From contig NZ_AUJR01000014.1 of the NCBI RefSeq assembly GCF_000424325.1, positions 34,226-98,225 of the forward strand: a stretch of DNA of 64,000 nt. Direction: 5' to 3'. The position numbers were made by a program, and so were the translations under genes. This DNA is from [Clostridium] clostridioforme AGR2157 (GTDB taxonomy: Bacteria; Bacillota; Clostridia; Lachnospirales; Lachnospiraceae). The notes under the pieces are model-generated. The model made no database searches and was not told the origin of the DNA. It saw nothing but the letters and a program-made list of their open reading frames with translations. Of the stretch, positions 45,983 through 54,910 are shown piece after piece (the stretch's first letter is position 1; each line of letters opens with the position of its first letter).

Positions 45983-46983
45983 AAATAAAGGAGTTGACAG
46001 CAAAAGACATAAAAAATATCATGATGGATAAAGCTCTTATCATCGTGCTGGTATTCATGATTATAGGAATCATCATAATCGAACCTTCTTTTCTGCAGAT
46101 AAGAGTATTGACAGACATATTGACCCAGTCTGCCGTTAAAATGATATGTGCGCTGGGTCTGATGTTTGCCCTGCTCTTAGGCGGAACAGACCTTTCCGGC
46201 GGCCGTCAGGTGGGCCTGGCAGCCGTCATGGTGGCGTCCCTGTCCCAGATGGCCGACTACTCCAACAAGTTCTGGCCGGGCCTGCCTGAACTTCCCATCA
46301 TCATTCCGGTTATCATGACGCTGGCCCTGGTTGCCGTGATTGGAGCTGTCAACGGCTTTATGATTGCAAAGCTTAAGATGGCGCCTTTTATCGCCACATT
46401 CGGCATGAGCACCATTATTTACGGCATTAACTGTCTGTACTTTGCAAAGAAGCCCAACAATTCCCAGCCCATCGGAGGCATAAGGGATGCTCTGACCGTG
46501 CTCAGCAGCTTTAAGGTATTTGGCCAGATTTCCTTTTTGGTGGTCATCGCCATCATTGCCATTGTGGGGGTATGGTTTCTGCTCAACAAGACCGTGTTCG
46601 GGAAGAACATATATATCGTGGGAGGCAACCCGGAAGCAGCCAAGGTATCCGGCATCAATGTCGGCAAGGTGATCATCGCCGTGTTTATCATTGAATCCAT
46701 GTTTGTGGGGCTGGCCGGTATCCTGGAAGTGGCCAGGACCGGAGGCGCCAACTCGGCCTATGGAAATGCATATGAATTTGATGCCATATCCTCCTGTGTG
46801 GTGGGAGGCGTATCTCTGAGCGGAGGAGTGGGAAAGGTATCCGGCGTCATCATCGGTGTGCTGATTTTTACCTTCATCAGCTATGGACTTGCCTATATAG
46901 GCGTTAACTCCAACTGGCAGCTGATTGTAAAGGGACTTATCATATGCAGTGCAGTGGCTCTGGATATGAGAAAAAATTCTTAA
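45979..46983 (+). CDS. MglC/RbsC-like sugar ABC transporter permease
   Basis: A 334-residue BPD_transp_2 permease with about nine hydrophobic segments. The start overlaps the ATPase stop (ATGA) so its translation is coupled to a frame that is currently broken upstream. Conserved segments are GLMFALLLGGTDLSGGRQVGLAA and the coupling loop GGNPEAAKVSGINVGKV, as in MglC and RbsC. It forms the homodimeric membrane channel of the importer. Confidence 0.93.
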   Translation: MKIKELTAKDIKNIMMDKALIIVLVFMIIGIIIIEPSFLQIRVLTDILTQSAVKMICALGLMFALLLGGTDLSGGRQVGLAAVMVASLSQMADYSNKFWPGLPELPIIIPVIMTLALVAVIGAVNGFMIAKLKMAPFIATFGMSTIIYGINCLYFAKKPNNSQPIGGIRDALTVLSSFKVFGQISFLVVIAIIAIVGVWFLLNKTVFGKNIYIVGGNPEAAKVSGINVGKVIIAVFIIESMFVGLAGILEVARTGGANSAYGNAYEFDAISSCVVGGVSLSGGVGKVSGVIIGVLIFTFISYGLAYIGVNSNWQLIVKGLIICSAVALDMRKNS

Positions 46984-46996
46984 CAGGAGGAACAAG

Positions 46997-47878
46997 GTGA
47001 AAAAAGTTAAATTGTCAGAAGGGCTGTCATTGTCAGCCGTGGTTCAGGGATTCTGGAGGCTGGATGGCTGGAATTGGTCCGCAGAAGAACTGGCCCGATT
47101 CATGAATGAATGCATTGAGAGAGGGGTCACCACCTTTGACACAGCGGAAATCTACGGAGACACGCTCTGTGAAACGCTGATGGGGCAGGCTTTTGAACAG
47201 GATCGCTCCATTAGGAACAAAATCCAGCTGGTATCAAAAACCGGCATTTTCAAAGAGGGCGGATTTGGATATTATGATACAAGATATGATAGGGTAAAAC
47301 AGTCCTGTGAGGAGAGCCTGAAGCGGCTTCACACAGACCATCTGGACCTGTATCTGATTCACAGGGAGGACCCCTGCATTGATTTTGAGTCCACGGCGAA
47401 GGCATTGACAGAGCTTAAGCAGGAAGGAAAAATCGGGGAGATGGGCGTCTCCAACTTTGACCCTCATAAATTCAACGGTCTTAACAAAGCTGTAAACGGG
47501 CAGCTGGTAACGAACCAGATTGAGTGGAACCCGGTGTGCTTTGAACATTTTAATTCCGGAATGATGGATGACCTGACTGCATCCGGAATCCATCCCATGA
47601 TATGGTCGCCTCTGGCAGGGGGAAGAATGTTTGACGCCAGCGACAGTCTGTGCGCCGCAGCCATGAAAACCATAAACATAATCGCCGAGAAGCATGACGT
47701 GGACCCGTCTGCCATCATATACGCGTGGATTATGTATCATCCGGCAGGGGCGGTCCCTATCTCAGGAAGCAACAGGCTGGACAGGCTGGATACGGCCATT
47801 AAGGCCCTGGATATCCGTCTGGAGCACTATGAATGGTACGAAATATATAAGGCCAGCGGCCAGCAGGCAATCAGATAA
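46997..47878 (+). CDS. Aldo/keto reductase
   Basis: A 293-residue NAD(P)H-dependent reductase of the YdhF-like branch, reducing a carbonyl to an alcohol. The catalytic tetrad elements are visible: DTAEIYGD (Asp and Tyr), KTGIF (Lys) and YLIHREDP (His). The NADP-binding end VPISGSNRLDRLDTA matches the family. It begins at GTG 46997 after ACAGGAGG, 13 bases after the permease, and closes the operon. It may act on the sugar or on the aldehyde released by the aldolase; this is inferred. Confidence 0.93.
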   Translation: MKKVKLSEGLSLSAVVQGFWRLDGWNWSAEELARFMNECIERGVTTFDTAEIYGDTLCETLMGQAFEQDRSIRNKIQLVSKTGIFKEGGFGYYDTRYDRVKQSCEESLKRLHTDHLDLYLIHREDPCIDFESTAKALTELKQEGKIGEMGVSNFDPHKFNGLNKAVNGQLVTNQIEWNPVCFEHFNSGMMDDLTASGIHPMIWSPLAGGRMFDASDSLCAAAMKTINIIAEKHDVDPSAIIYAWIMYHPAGAVPISGSNRLDRLDTAIKALDIRLEHYEWYEIYKASGQQAIR

Positions 47879-47894
47879 GACAACAGGCCGGAGG

Positions 47895-47935
47895 GACTGT
47901 TAAGGGCGGGCAGATACCTGCCTTAACAGTCTTTT
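47895..47935 (+). terminator. Terminator of the sugar operon
   Basis: Nine-bp stem GACTGTTAA/TTAACAGTC with an inner GGCAG/CTGCC hairpin, then CTTTT. Confidence 0.82.
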
Positions 47936-48005
47936 GCCAGCCGTCCGGCCACATGGACGTTGAAGTAAATATTGAAGAAAAATGGCAAAGGTTTTCAAAA
48001 AACAC

Positions 48006-48034
48006 TTGCCAAAATATGTATCCTGTGATAAAAT
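48006..48034 (+). promoter_or_regulatory. Promoter of tRNA-Leu
   Basis: TTGCCA (48006-48011), 17-base spacer, TAAAAT (48029-48034), 14 bases before the tRNA. Confidence 0.65.
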
Positions 48035-48048
48035 AATCAGCGTTGTAA

Positions 48049-48131
48049 GCCGGCGTGTCGGAATGGCAGACGATGCAGACTCAAAATCTGTTGCGGGTAA
48101 CCGCGTGCGGGTTCAAGTCCCGCTGCCGGCA
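48049..48131 (+). tRNA. tRNA-Leu (anticodon CAA)
   Basis: Class II tRNA: acceptor GCCGGCG/TGCCGGC, anticodon stem CAGA/TCTG with loop CTCAAAA, long variable arm (TTGCGGGTAACCGCGT), T-loop TTCAAGT. The CCA end is not encoded. The accessory element begins within about 90 bases. Confidence 0.94.
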
Positions 48132-48203
48132 TCAAATTGGAACCGTGAAAACCACGTAAAATCAAGGACTAATAGTGACAAGTAACTATTTTGCCGCAGA
48201 GGG

Positions 48204-48226
48204 CGGCGTGACGATGTGTCACGCCG
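48204..48226. terminator. Perfect hairpin at the left edge of the element
   Basis: Nine-bp stem CGGCGTGAC/GTCACGCCG, 5-base loop. It overlaps the stop codon of the minus-strand recombinase gene, and on the plus strand TCTTTCT follows. It could end tRNA-Leu transcription, recombinase transcription, or mark the element end. Confidence 0.6.
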
Positions 48227-49865
48227 TCTTTCTGCGTCCGTAGGTCTGTTCAAGGGTGACAGACTGCTCAAGAGCGGGGATTTCAAACTCGTCCAGAAAG
48301 TTGAAGTAAATCTTTATCTTCTGCCTGCGCTTGCCGTCGGACTTGTCCGGGGGAAAGACGACGATCTTCTTGATATACTCATTCACAATCGTCTGCGTCA
48401 GCTCCGGCACGTCCACATATTTTTCCGTCAGCGCGATAAAGCTGTCGAGGTTGGTATCCATTTCCTCCTGTTGCTGCACCCATTCTTCCGTAACTTCAAT
48501 TTCGAGCTTTAACCGTTCCTGCTCCGCCTCATAGTCCGCCGACATTTTCTTGTACCGCTCCATGCTCAGGTTTCCGAGAACGGAATCCTCATAGCAGCGG
48601 GAGATTAGCACATCGAGGTCTGCAAGGCGTTTCTTCGCCTGTGCCAGTCGCTTCTTATCCTCACGGATGCCCCGCTCCTGATCGGCGCGGCGGCATTGGA
48701 GCCATTCCTCCTGAAAGCTCTCGGCATCCTCCCGGATATACTCGTTGACGGCGCGGATACGCTCCAGCACGGCGTCCCGCAGCACTTCTTCCCGGATATA
48801 GTGCGCCGAACAGGTGCCGCGGCCACTCTTGTACTTTGCGCATACATAGTGGTCCTGCTTTCCCTCAAAGCTCTTGCTTGTGGCGAAGTGCAGCTTGCTC
48901 CCGCAGTCCGCGCAGTAGAGCAGCCCGGCGAAAAATCCCTGCCGTTCCGCTTTCGTGGGGCGGCGTTTGTTCTGCCGCAGCTCCTGCACCCTGTCCCATT
49001 GCTCCCGCGATACGATAGCCTCCTGCGTATCCGGCAGAATGAACATATCTTCCTGTTTGTTGGGGATACGCTTCTTCAGCTTGTAGGACTTGGAATAGGT
49101 CTTGAAGTTGCAGACGCAGCCGGTGTACTCCATCCGCTCCAGAATCCCGACAATGGACTGCTCGCCCCAATGGTACGGCTGGTCGGGCAGCGGCTTTCCC
49201 TTCCGCTTGGCGTACAGCGCCCTCGCGGTCAGCACTCCGTCCCGCTCCAGTATGCGGGCAATCTGGCTGGGGCCTTTCCCCGCGACGGTCAGGTCAAAGA
49301 TCCGCTTCACCACCGGCGCGGCGTCCTCGTCCGGTATCCACTGTTCCTTGTCCTCCGGGTCGCGGCGGTAGCCATAGGGCGGCTTGCCCATGTGCTTGCC
49401 GCTGGTGCCTCGCTGCCGCAGGCTGACCCGTACCTTCTTGCTGGTATCCCGTGGATACCACTCGTTGAATAAATTTCTTATCGCGGTGATGCCCTCGTTG
49501 TCGCCCCGGTTGCTGTCCACACCGTCATTGACGGCGATGAAGCGCACGTCGTAGCTGGGAAAAATGATTTCTGTGTACTGCCCGACAGTCAGGTAATCCC
49601 TGCCAAATCTGGACATATCCTTTACGATCCAACAGCCCACTTCTCCTTGCTTGACAAGCTCCAACCCTTCCTTGACGGCTGGGCGGTTGAAGTTTGTACC
49701 CGTATAACCGTCGTCCACCAGCACTTTGATGTTTGTGTAGCCATGATCCTGAGCGTATCTGGTTAATAGCTCCCTTTGGTTCTGTATCGAATTCGACTCC
49801 CCATCCATCGCATCCTCGTTACTGAGGCGGCAGTACAGAATGGTGATTTTTTGCTGATCCAACAT
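48219..49865 (-). CDS. Large serine recombinase (site-specific integrase)
   Basis: A 548-residue serine integrase of the TnpX/TndX class that excises and inserts mobile elements. Order of parts: resolvase domain with catalytic Ser15 (YCRLSNEDA) and DMSRFGRDYL; recombinase domain from about residue 175 (RQRGTSGKHMGKPPYGYRR); zinc ribbon (LLYCADCGSKLHF and a later YKSGRGTCSAHYI); coiled coil; DUF4368-like tail. ATG 49865 is chosen since it has AAAGGAGG upstream and gives the normal family start; ATG 49949 also has AAGGAGG, overlaps the stop of the gene before it (TGATG), and would add 28 residues. It sits at the left end of the element, next to tRNA-Leu. Confidence 0.94.
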   Translation of the reverse strand: MLDQQKITILYCRLSNEDAMDGESNSIQNQRELLTRYAQDHGYTNIKVLVDDGYTGTNFNRPAVKEGLELVKQGEVGCWIVKDMSRFGRDYLTVGQYTEIIFPSYDVRFIAVNDGVDSNRGDNEGITAIRNLFNEWYPRDTSKKVRVSLRQRGTSGKHMGKPPYGYRRDPEDKEQWIPDEDAAPVVKRIFDLTVAGKGPSQIARILERDGVLTARALYAKRKGKPLPDQPYHWGEQSIVGILERMEYTGCVCNFKTYSKSYKLKKRIPNKQEDMFILPDTQEAIVSREQWDRVQELRQNKRRPTKAERQGFFAGLLYCADCGSKLHFATSKSFEGKQDHYVCAKYKSGRGTCSAHYIREEVLRDAVLERIRAVNEYIREDAESFQEEWLQCRRADQERGIREDKKRLAQAKKRLADLDVLISRCYEDSVLGNLSMERYKKMSADYEAEQERLKLEIEVTEEWVQQQEEMDTNLDSFIALTEKYVDVPELTQTIVNEYIKKIVVFPPDKSDGKRRQKIKIYFNFLDEFEIPALEQSVTLEQTYGRRKTA

Positions 49866-49948
49866 AACGTCCTCCTTTACGTGTTGGTCAGCTGACAGTC
49901 CCATAGTGCATGGCTCCATATTAACATAACTTTTTTCGTTTGTCACCA

Positions 49949-50215
49949 TCAGACCGCCTCCTTATCCGAAAAAATGAGCCGCCTCACCTTGCCCGCAAGC
50001 GGCTCATTCCCGACGCACTCCGTCTCAATCACATACCATGTGTTGCCGATCTTCCGCTCCACGTAGCCGTGGAACGGGTTTTCCTTTTCCCGCATCCTCC
50101 GCCATTCCTCCAGCATATACAAAGGCGGGTCGAAGATGGGGTCGAAGCAGCTCTCAATGTCGATGGGCAGCTTCAGAAGTTCCTCAAATGTCAGCAGCTC
50201 AAAATTTTTCTCCAT
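49949..50215 (-). CDS. Small accessory protein upstream of the recombinase
   Basis: An 88-residue soluble protein (MEKNFELLTFEELLKLPIDIES..) with no recognised domain; acidic first half, EEWRRMREKENP in the middle and a basic VRRLIF end. A GGAGG site lies just before ATG 50215. The frame stays open to 50380, but that part has no ribosome site and overlaps the HTH gene. Its stop overlaps a possible recombinase start, so it is in the recombinase operon. Proteins at this position may be excision or control factors; not shown here. Confidence 0.7.
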   Translation of the reverse strand: MEKNFELLTFEELLKLPIDIESCFDPIFDPPLYMLEEWRRMREKENPFHGYVERKIGNTWYVIETECVGNEPLAGKVRRLIFSDKEAV

Positions 50216-50253
50216 AGTACCTCCGTCATTTATAAGATTTGTTGTTTCCTGTA

Positions 50254-50484
50254 TCAACCGTCTTTCCTCCTGACCCATTGGATGTCGTAGCCCAGCGCGT
50301 TGGCAAGCTGCACAGCCTCCGTATACCGCAGGGATTCCCGCTGGAGCTTGTTTGAAAGGTTGGACACGCTGCCGCTCCATCCGTACTCGTCAGAGAGAAG
50401 GTCAACAACCTCCTGCATGGTCATGCCTTGGCGCACGATGTACGCCCTGATCTCGTTCCTCAAATTGGATTTCATTGTTTTCAT
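50254..50484 (-). CDS. Small HTH-like DNA-binding protein
   Basis: A 76-residue protein whose middle reads GMTMQEVVDLLSDEYGWSGSVSNLSNKLQRESLRYTEAVQLANALGYDIQWVRR, a phage-repressor-like helix-turn-helix. It starts at ATG 50484 (or ATG 50475). It is the first gene of the minus-strand unit that leads through the accessory protein to the recombinase, so it probably regulates integration and excision. The region upstream (50485-50893) contains a GTAC array and an 11-bp inverted repeat that are candidate sites. Confidence 0.78.
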   Translation of the reverse strand: MKTMKSNLRNEIRAYIVRQGMTMQEVVDLLSDEYGWSGSVSNLSNKLQRESLRYTEAVQLANALGYDIQWVRRKDG

Positions 50485-50893
50485 GCCTCACTTTCTGATA
50501 TAGTCTGTTTCCCGGTCAGCGAACTGGCGTTGCTGCCGGATGAAATTCAAAGCGGCGCGTACAGCCGCTCAGATTTTCTCAGGCGATGTCCTGTCCATAA
50601 CCGGCAGGGATCGGTTTCACCGTTCCGTGTGATTACAGCCGGAACAGCATGGATGATCGCCAGATAAGAAACCGGCTGCACAATTCCGTAAATCACGAAA
50701 GGGTGCAGCCGGTATGCCCTGCGGCGAACTTTTTCACGGAAAGCACAAGCCCCGATTTTCCGTCCCCGGTTTTGAGCCTCTCCAACGCCGGAGGATAAAA
50801 TAAACAGGACTTAAATTTCATCTGTACGTCCGTACATCCGTACCGCGCTCTGTGTACCCGTGTACGCATGTACGGATGATTCCATTTCTCTTT
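50485..50893. other. 409-base intergenic region of the element, no gene seen
   Basis: It lies between the 3' end of the primase gene and the 5' end of the HTH gene. I see no supported coding frame. It holds an 11-bp perfect inverted repeat (50671-50681 / 50703-50713, ACCGGCTGCAC) and the phased GTAC array at 50824-50873. It probably contains the promoter of the recombinase unit. Confidence 0.6.
50824..50873. repeat. Phased GTAC array (two triplets with 8-bp period)
   Basis: GTAC occurs at 50824, 50832 and 50840 and again at 50854, 50862 and 50870, that is every eight bases in two groups 14 bases apart. The outer parts mirror each other (CATCCGTAC / GTACGGATG). GTAC is itself a palindrome. 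The regularity suggests a protein-binding array such as iterons, partition or operator sites. Confidence 0.8.
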
Positions 50894-52216
50894 TCATAAC
50901 GCCATCGGTCTTGCCAGGACCTGGATGCCCACATAGCCCCGGCACCTCTTGCCGCTGCCGATATACACGTTGTTGGTGGCCTCCAGCCGATAGGCGTCGG
51001 CGTTCTGGGCGAGGAAGCCGGAGAAGCTCTTGGGTGAAAGCGGGTTCTCCGCGTTGTCCTCGCACCAGACCTTATAGGCGGCGTAGAGGTCACGGGTAGC
51101 GGCCTCGCCGTCCGCCTTGAACTGAACATAGCCGGTTGATGTCAGGAAGTCCACGATGTTGTTGGCCTCCATGACCACGACGGAGATGTTCTCTCTGGCC
51201 CGGTCGCTGATGGTGAAGCGGTAGTTGTTTGCCAGCAGGCGGCGAAGCCCCTCCAGACACCAGAGGAAGATGCCCTCCCGTTCCGCAATCAGCTTGTCCG
51301 ACAGGAACGGGTCGTCCGCCCTTCCTGCCGGTTTGTCCTTTGTCGTCAGCACGATCTGGCGGCGGAAGAAGCCGTCGGACCGGTCATGGAGGGCGGTCAG
51401 GGCCCCGTTGCCGAAGCAGAGGAACCGCACATAGAGCTGGCTCTGGTAGCTCTGGACGCCCTTGCGCTCCATGTCCATTTTGCATTCCGAGGTCACGATA
51501 GATTTGATATAGTTGGTCTTGGGCAGGGCGCTCATATCCATGTCATCGTCCACCATCAGGAGCTTGCCCTCCAGATCGGCGTGGCTGAACCGGTTGTTCT
51601 CCACCTTCTGGATGCTGGTGGTGTTCATGCTGTCCCCAAAGATGGAGCGCATCACCAGCCCGATCCGGCTCTTTCCCTCGCCGCCCTTGCCGATCAGCAT
51701 CAGCATCTTCTGGCCTCTGGTGGTGGGGAGCAGGCAGTAGCCCAGGTATTCCTGCAAGGTGGGGATGTCCTCCGGGTAGAGCAGCTCCGACAGGAACCGA
51801 AGCCACCGCTCCGGCGATGGCGCGTCGGGGCGGTAGGCAACGGCCAGCCGGTTGCTGCAAAAGTCCTTCTCCGGGGAGAACCGCCCGTCCACGAAGTAAG
51901 TCCCGTTGGCAACATGGATGCGGTCTGTCTCAATGGGGAGCGGCGGCGAGTAGGCCAGCAGCTTGACGCTTGCCAGCAGATTGGCCACCCGCTTGGCAAG
52001 GCCGGTGGTCACATAGCCGCTGATCTCCCGCAGAATAAGCTGGCCGACCTGCCGCTCGTCCTCCACCGCGCCGTCCACGGTGAACAGCCGGTCACGGACG
52101 CACTTCATAGGGTGTTTTGTCAGGAAGTCCTGGCAGAACATCATCTCGTCAATGCGTTCCCCGTCAAACCAGTCCGGGCAGCCCTCGTGATAAATTTCCT
52201 GTGTCAGTGTTCGCAC
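50894..52216 (-). CDS. P4-family primase/helicase-type protein (D5-like)
   Basis: A 440-residue replication protein of the phage/plasmid primase class (P4 alpha/D5 C-terminal helicase). Walker A is GKGGEGKS at residues 176-183; Walker B is LLMVDDDMDMS; sensor and arginine-finger-like parts are in RFLCFGNGALTALHDRSDGFFRR. The D5_N-like region covers residues 20-150. No N-terminal primase catalytic domain is seen, so it may be a helicase only. It starts at GTG 52216 after AAAGAAGG. Such genes let an element replicate after excision. Confidence 0.85.
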   Translation of the reverse strand: MRTLTQEIYHEGCPDWFDGERIDEMMFCQDFLTKHPMKCVRDRLFTVDGAVEDERQVGQLILREISGYVTTGLAKRVANLLASVKLLAYSPPLPIETDRIHVANGTYFVDGRFSPEKDFCSNRLAVAYRPDAPSPERWLRFLSELLYPEDIPTLQEYLGYCLLPTTRGQKMLMLIGKGGEGKSRIGLVMRSIFGDSMNTTSIQKVENNRFSHADLEGKLLMVDDDMDMSALPKTNYIKSIVTSECKMDMERKGVQSYQSQLYVRFLCFGNGALTALHDRSDGFFRRQIVLTTKDKPAGRADDPFLSDKLIAEREGIFLWCLEGLRRLLANNYRFTISDRARENISVVVMEANNIVDFLTSTGYVQFKADGEAATRDLYAAYKVWCEDNAENPLSPKSFSGFLAQNADAYRLEATNNVYIGSGKRCRGYVGIQVLARPMAL

Positions 52217-52329
52217 CTTCTTTCAAATCGTAGTAGGGAGGTTTTGCGCGTCCCTCTGTATGGGTTATGGGGAAATCTGAAAAAAACAGGCTGATTGCAT
52301 GACAGCCCCGATTCAAAAAACGTGACAGC

Positions 52330-52360
52330 GGGAATTTCGGCAGCAGCTGCCGAAATTCCC
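52330..52360. repeat. 31-bp perfect inverted repeat after the relaxase gene
   Basis: Two 15-base arms (GGGAATTTCGGCAGC and its complement) around one central A. On the minus strand it follows the relaxase stop and a TTTTTT run comes 10 bases later, so it could be a terminator; a structural or transfer role is also possible. Confidence 0.75.
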
Positions 52361-52370
52361 ACCGCCGTCT

Positions 52371-53619
52371 TTACCGATCCACATCGTGCTTCTTGTGGGG
52401 AGCAGCCTGACGTTCCGCATCCCGTCTCGCAATCCCAGCCCGATCCTGTTTCAGCCTTGCCAGAATGGATTCCCGCGCCTGTTTTCTGATTTCTGCTGTG
52501 GCGGCAGTCCTGACCTCCGGCTTTTTCAAAACCGCCCGCACCCTGTCCAGCACCTTCTGCGCCGATTTGCGGATCAGCTCCTGCGCCTTCCCCAAGACTT
52601 TGGCGATCAGGTTTTTCTGCGTTTGGTTATAGCTCCGCTCCGGGGACAGGCACCACTCCTTGTAATCGGCAATGGCCTTTTCATCCCGGAGCTGTGTCTC
52701 TGCCCGGACAGCATCGGTCACAAGCTCCACCGCCTTGTCATAGGCGATCTCCGTAACTTCATCAATCAACGCTTCGGCATCTTCCAGCCGGAGGGAGACA
52801 GATTCCAGCTCCTGCGATTTTTCCTCAATCGCCGCTGATTGTTCCTCGATCACCTTTTTCTGCTTCCGAATAATATAGTCGTTCTTCTCCAGATAGCTGC
52901 GTCCCCGGTTGCCGGGGTCAGGTTCTTCCTCCAGCGTCAGGCCATGCTTTTTGCAGATGTCGAAAAGCATCACACGGCAGGCGGCGTCAAAAACCATCTT
53001 GCGGTTGTTGGTGCGCCCCTGTTTTTTCTCGGGGTCGGGCAGTTCAAAGCCGAGCGCCTCCAGCGCCTTTTCCTGTTTTGGTTCAACCTCGCCGTATCGG
53101 TTCACATAGTCGAAAACGTGGCGTTCATGGATATGGGGCGTGGCCTCGTCCAGATGGAGCGCCCAATCGATCACATGGACGTGCTCCCCAAACCGCCGAT
53201 CCATCTCCACCATAAATTCCCCGACAATCTCCAGAAGCACATCCGGGGGAACGGAATCCTCCATCGTCCCGATCTGGTAAATGGTCTCCTCCGGGCAGAA
53301 GCGTTTATCCCCCAGCAGATCATCCACGCTCCGGTCACGCTCAGAGTGTCGGCGTTTCGCGTTCCGCTCATGCTGCCCGTCCAGATAATCCGAGTAGCGG
53401 TTCAGATAAAACGCCCGTTCCACATCCTCAAAGGACACCTCGCCGTCCTGCTGTGCCGGATAGGTCGCGCCCCGGAAACAATCCCAATAGATGTTCCGCT
53501 GAATCCGCTCACTGTCAATGTGGGCGGCGTGTTCTGTGTTGAAAGTCCTGTCGTTGTGCGTGGCCTTGTAAACACCGTCTTTTCCGGCTCTGCCGTTGCC
53601 GGGTCAGTCTTTTTGCCAT
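52371..53619 (-). pseudogene. MobV-type relaxase, frameshifted near its start
   Basis: A plasmid-mobilization relaxase that would nick the transfer origin. The metal motif is HLDEATPHIH (HxDExxPHxH), typical of MobV/Pre. A coiled-coil and a basic C-terminus follow. The main frame is open to about 53606, but the natural start is ATG 53619 (with AGGAGG). From there the reading must gain one A in a run at 53610-53614 and one in the AAGG at about 53564-53568 to give KKTDPATAEPEKTVFTKATHNDRTFNTEH and then the main frame. The open part from GTG 53438 alone lacks the catalytic N-terminus. It is either decayed or misread in homopolymers. Confidence 0.82.
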
Positions 53620-53697
53620 TTTGATCTTCCTCCTGTCATTCATTTTTTGATTTTTCGGGAGTGACAAAGAACGGCGAAGCCGCAGAATCTGAGTGCT

Positions 53698-54894
53698 TTG
53701 CGCCAGATAATAACCCAGTATAAAGTGACGCAGGGCATCACTTTCTGCCTGCTCCGGTGTCCAGAGGGTGAAACCCTTGGCCCAGGGCGCTTGAATCTGA
53801 TTGAACACACTCTCTTGACACTGGATTTCTGGCAGGATAATGTGACCTATGAGGGAAAGTCCATGCCGACGGGAACGCTGGCCTGTGCCGCGCTGAATCT
53901 CTCTGATGAGGTCATAGCAAAGCTGTCCCGGCTCTGTATGCCGCTCAACCTATATATGGGTGCGCTCCAGCTTGGACAGGCGAACACGGGGCAGATGGAT
54001 TCGGCGAGGGACGCCGCATTTCAAATCGTGGAGCTTCTGGGCGATACGCCGCCGTTCTCCATTCTGGATTACGGATATGTCAAAAGCAAAGTGGATGCTG
54101 TTTTCACGGAGGACTATCTGCAAAATGCAACGGACTTTGCAAAGTCCGGGAACCTCGCCGGAGCGGTTTCGCCGGAATACCAAAAGGCCATGACGCTCCT
54201 GCGCGTGCTGCCGGTCATGGCGCACATGGGATACTCGTTGGGAGAGTTCAAAAGAGAATTGATCCCATTTGCGGAGAAGCTGCATGAGAGTGACAGAACG
54301 CCGGACGGCTATGCCGCCAGCTTTGGTCAGTTCTTTTCTGGCGCTCCTGATTTATCATCAGAAAACCCCGGCTGGATGTCTCTTGCGAACGCTTCAGTCC
54401 AGTACGCCGTTGCGACCATTCCCGGCAAAAAAATATCCCAGCTTGTGAAGCGGATGCACTATGTCTCTTTTGGTGGGATGTTCCGCTCCGATTTATTCGA
54501 GGGGCTGTGCGTTGGCCACGCGCCGCGCAAATGCCCTATCTGCGGGAACTGGTTTCTCACCACCGACGCGAGGCACACGAAATATTGCAACGGCCTTGCC
54601 CCTGGGGACAAATACGGGCGCACATGCCGGCAGATCGGCAACATCAGGGGCCGGTCACAGAGGGAGCTTGCCCCCGACCACCCGTGGAAAAGAATCTATG
54701 AGCGCCGCATGAACACCATCATTCAGAAGCTGCGCCGGGGGACGCTTGATGAAAAGACTGCCAGCCTGATGAAGCGGCTGGCAAAGGACAAGATGGAACG
54801 CGCCATCTCCGACCAAGCATACGCAAACGGCCCATATGAATCGGAAATGACGCAGGATGCGCTTCTTGCGGAAGCACAAAAATATTTGAAATGA
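53698..54894 (+). CDS. DUF6076-like protein with zinc-type cysteine cluster
   Basis: A 398-residue protein. Residues 1-260 are a helical region without a known motif; residues 278-315 hold a cysteine/histidine cluster (CPICGNWFLTTDARHTKYCNG.. then TCRQIG), matching what I know of the DUF6076 family found in mobile elements. The last part is helical and charged. It starts at TTG 53698; no good ribosome site is visible, and GTG 53725 is an alternative. It diverges from the relaxase gene, and it is followed 16 bases later by the sigma-like gene. The function is unknown, perhaps DNA binding. Confidence 0.72.
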   Translation: MRQIITQYKVTQGITFCLLRCPEGETLGPGRLNLIEHTLLTLDFWQDNVTYEGKSMPTGTLACAALNLSDEVIAKLSRLCMPLNLYMGALQLGQANTGQMDSARDAAFQIVELLGDTPPFSILDYGYVKSKVDAVFTEDYLQNATDFAKSGNLAGAVSPEYQKAMTLLRVLPVMAHMGYSLGEFKRELIPFAEKLHESDRTPDGYAASFGQFFSGAPDLSSENPGWMSLANASVQYAVATIPGKKISQLVKRMHYVSFGGMFRSDLFEGLCVGHAPRKCPICGNWFLTTDARHTKYCNGLAPGDKYGRTCRQIGNIRGRSQRELAPDHPWKRIYERRMNTIIQKLRRGTLDEKTASLMKRLAKDKMERAISDQAYANGPYESEMTQDALLAEAQKYLK

Positions 54895-54910
54895 GCGGAG
54901 GCGGTAAGGC

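Noticed and set aside
48696..49472. 258-residue plus-strand frame inside the recombinase
   Set aside because: Antisense shadow in GC-rich DNA; the recombinase frame has all family motifs.
51386..52294. 302-residue plus-strand frame inside the helicase gene
   Set aside because: Shadow frame; the minus strand holds Walker motifs.
52839..53624. 261-residue plus-strand frame over the relaxase
   Set aside because: Shadow frame; the minus strand holds the MobV metal motif.
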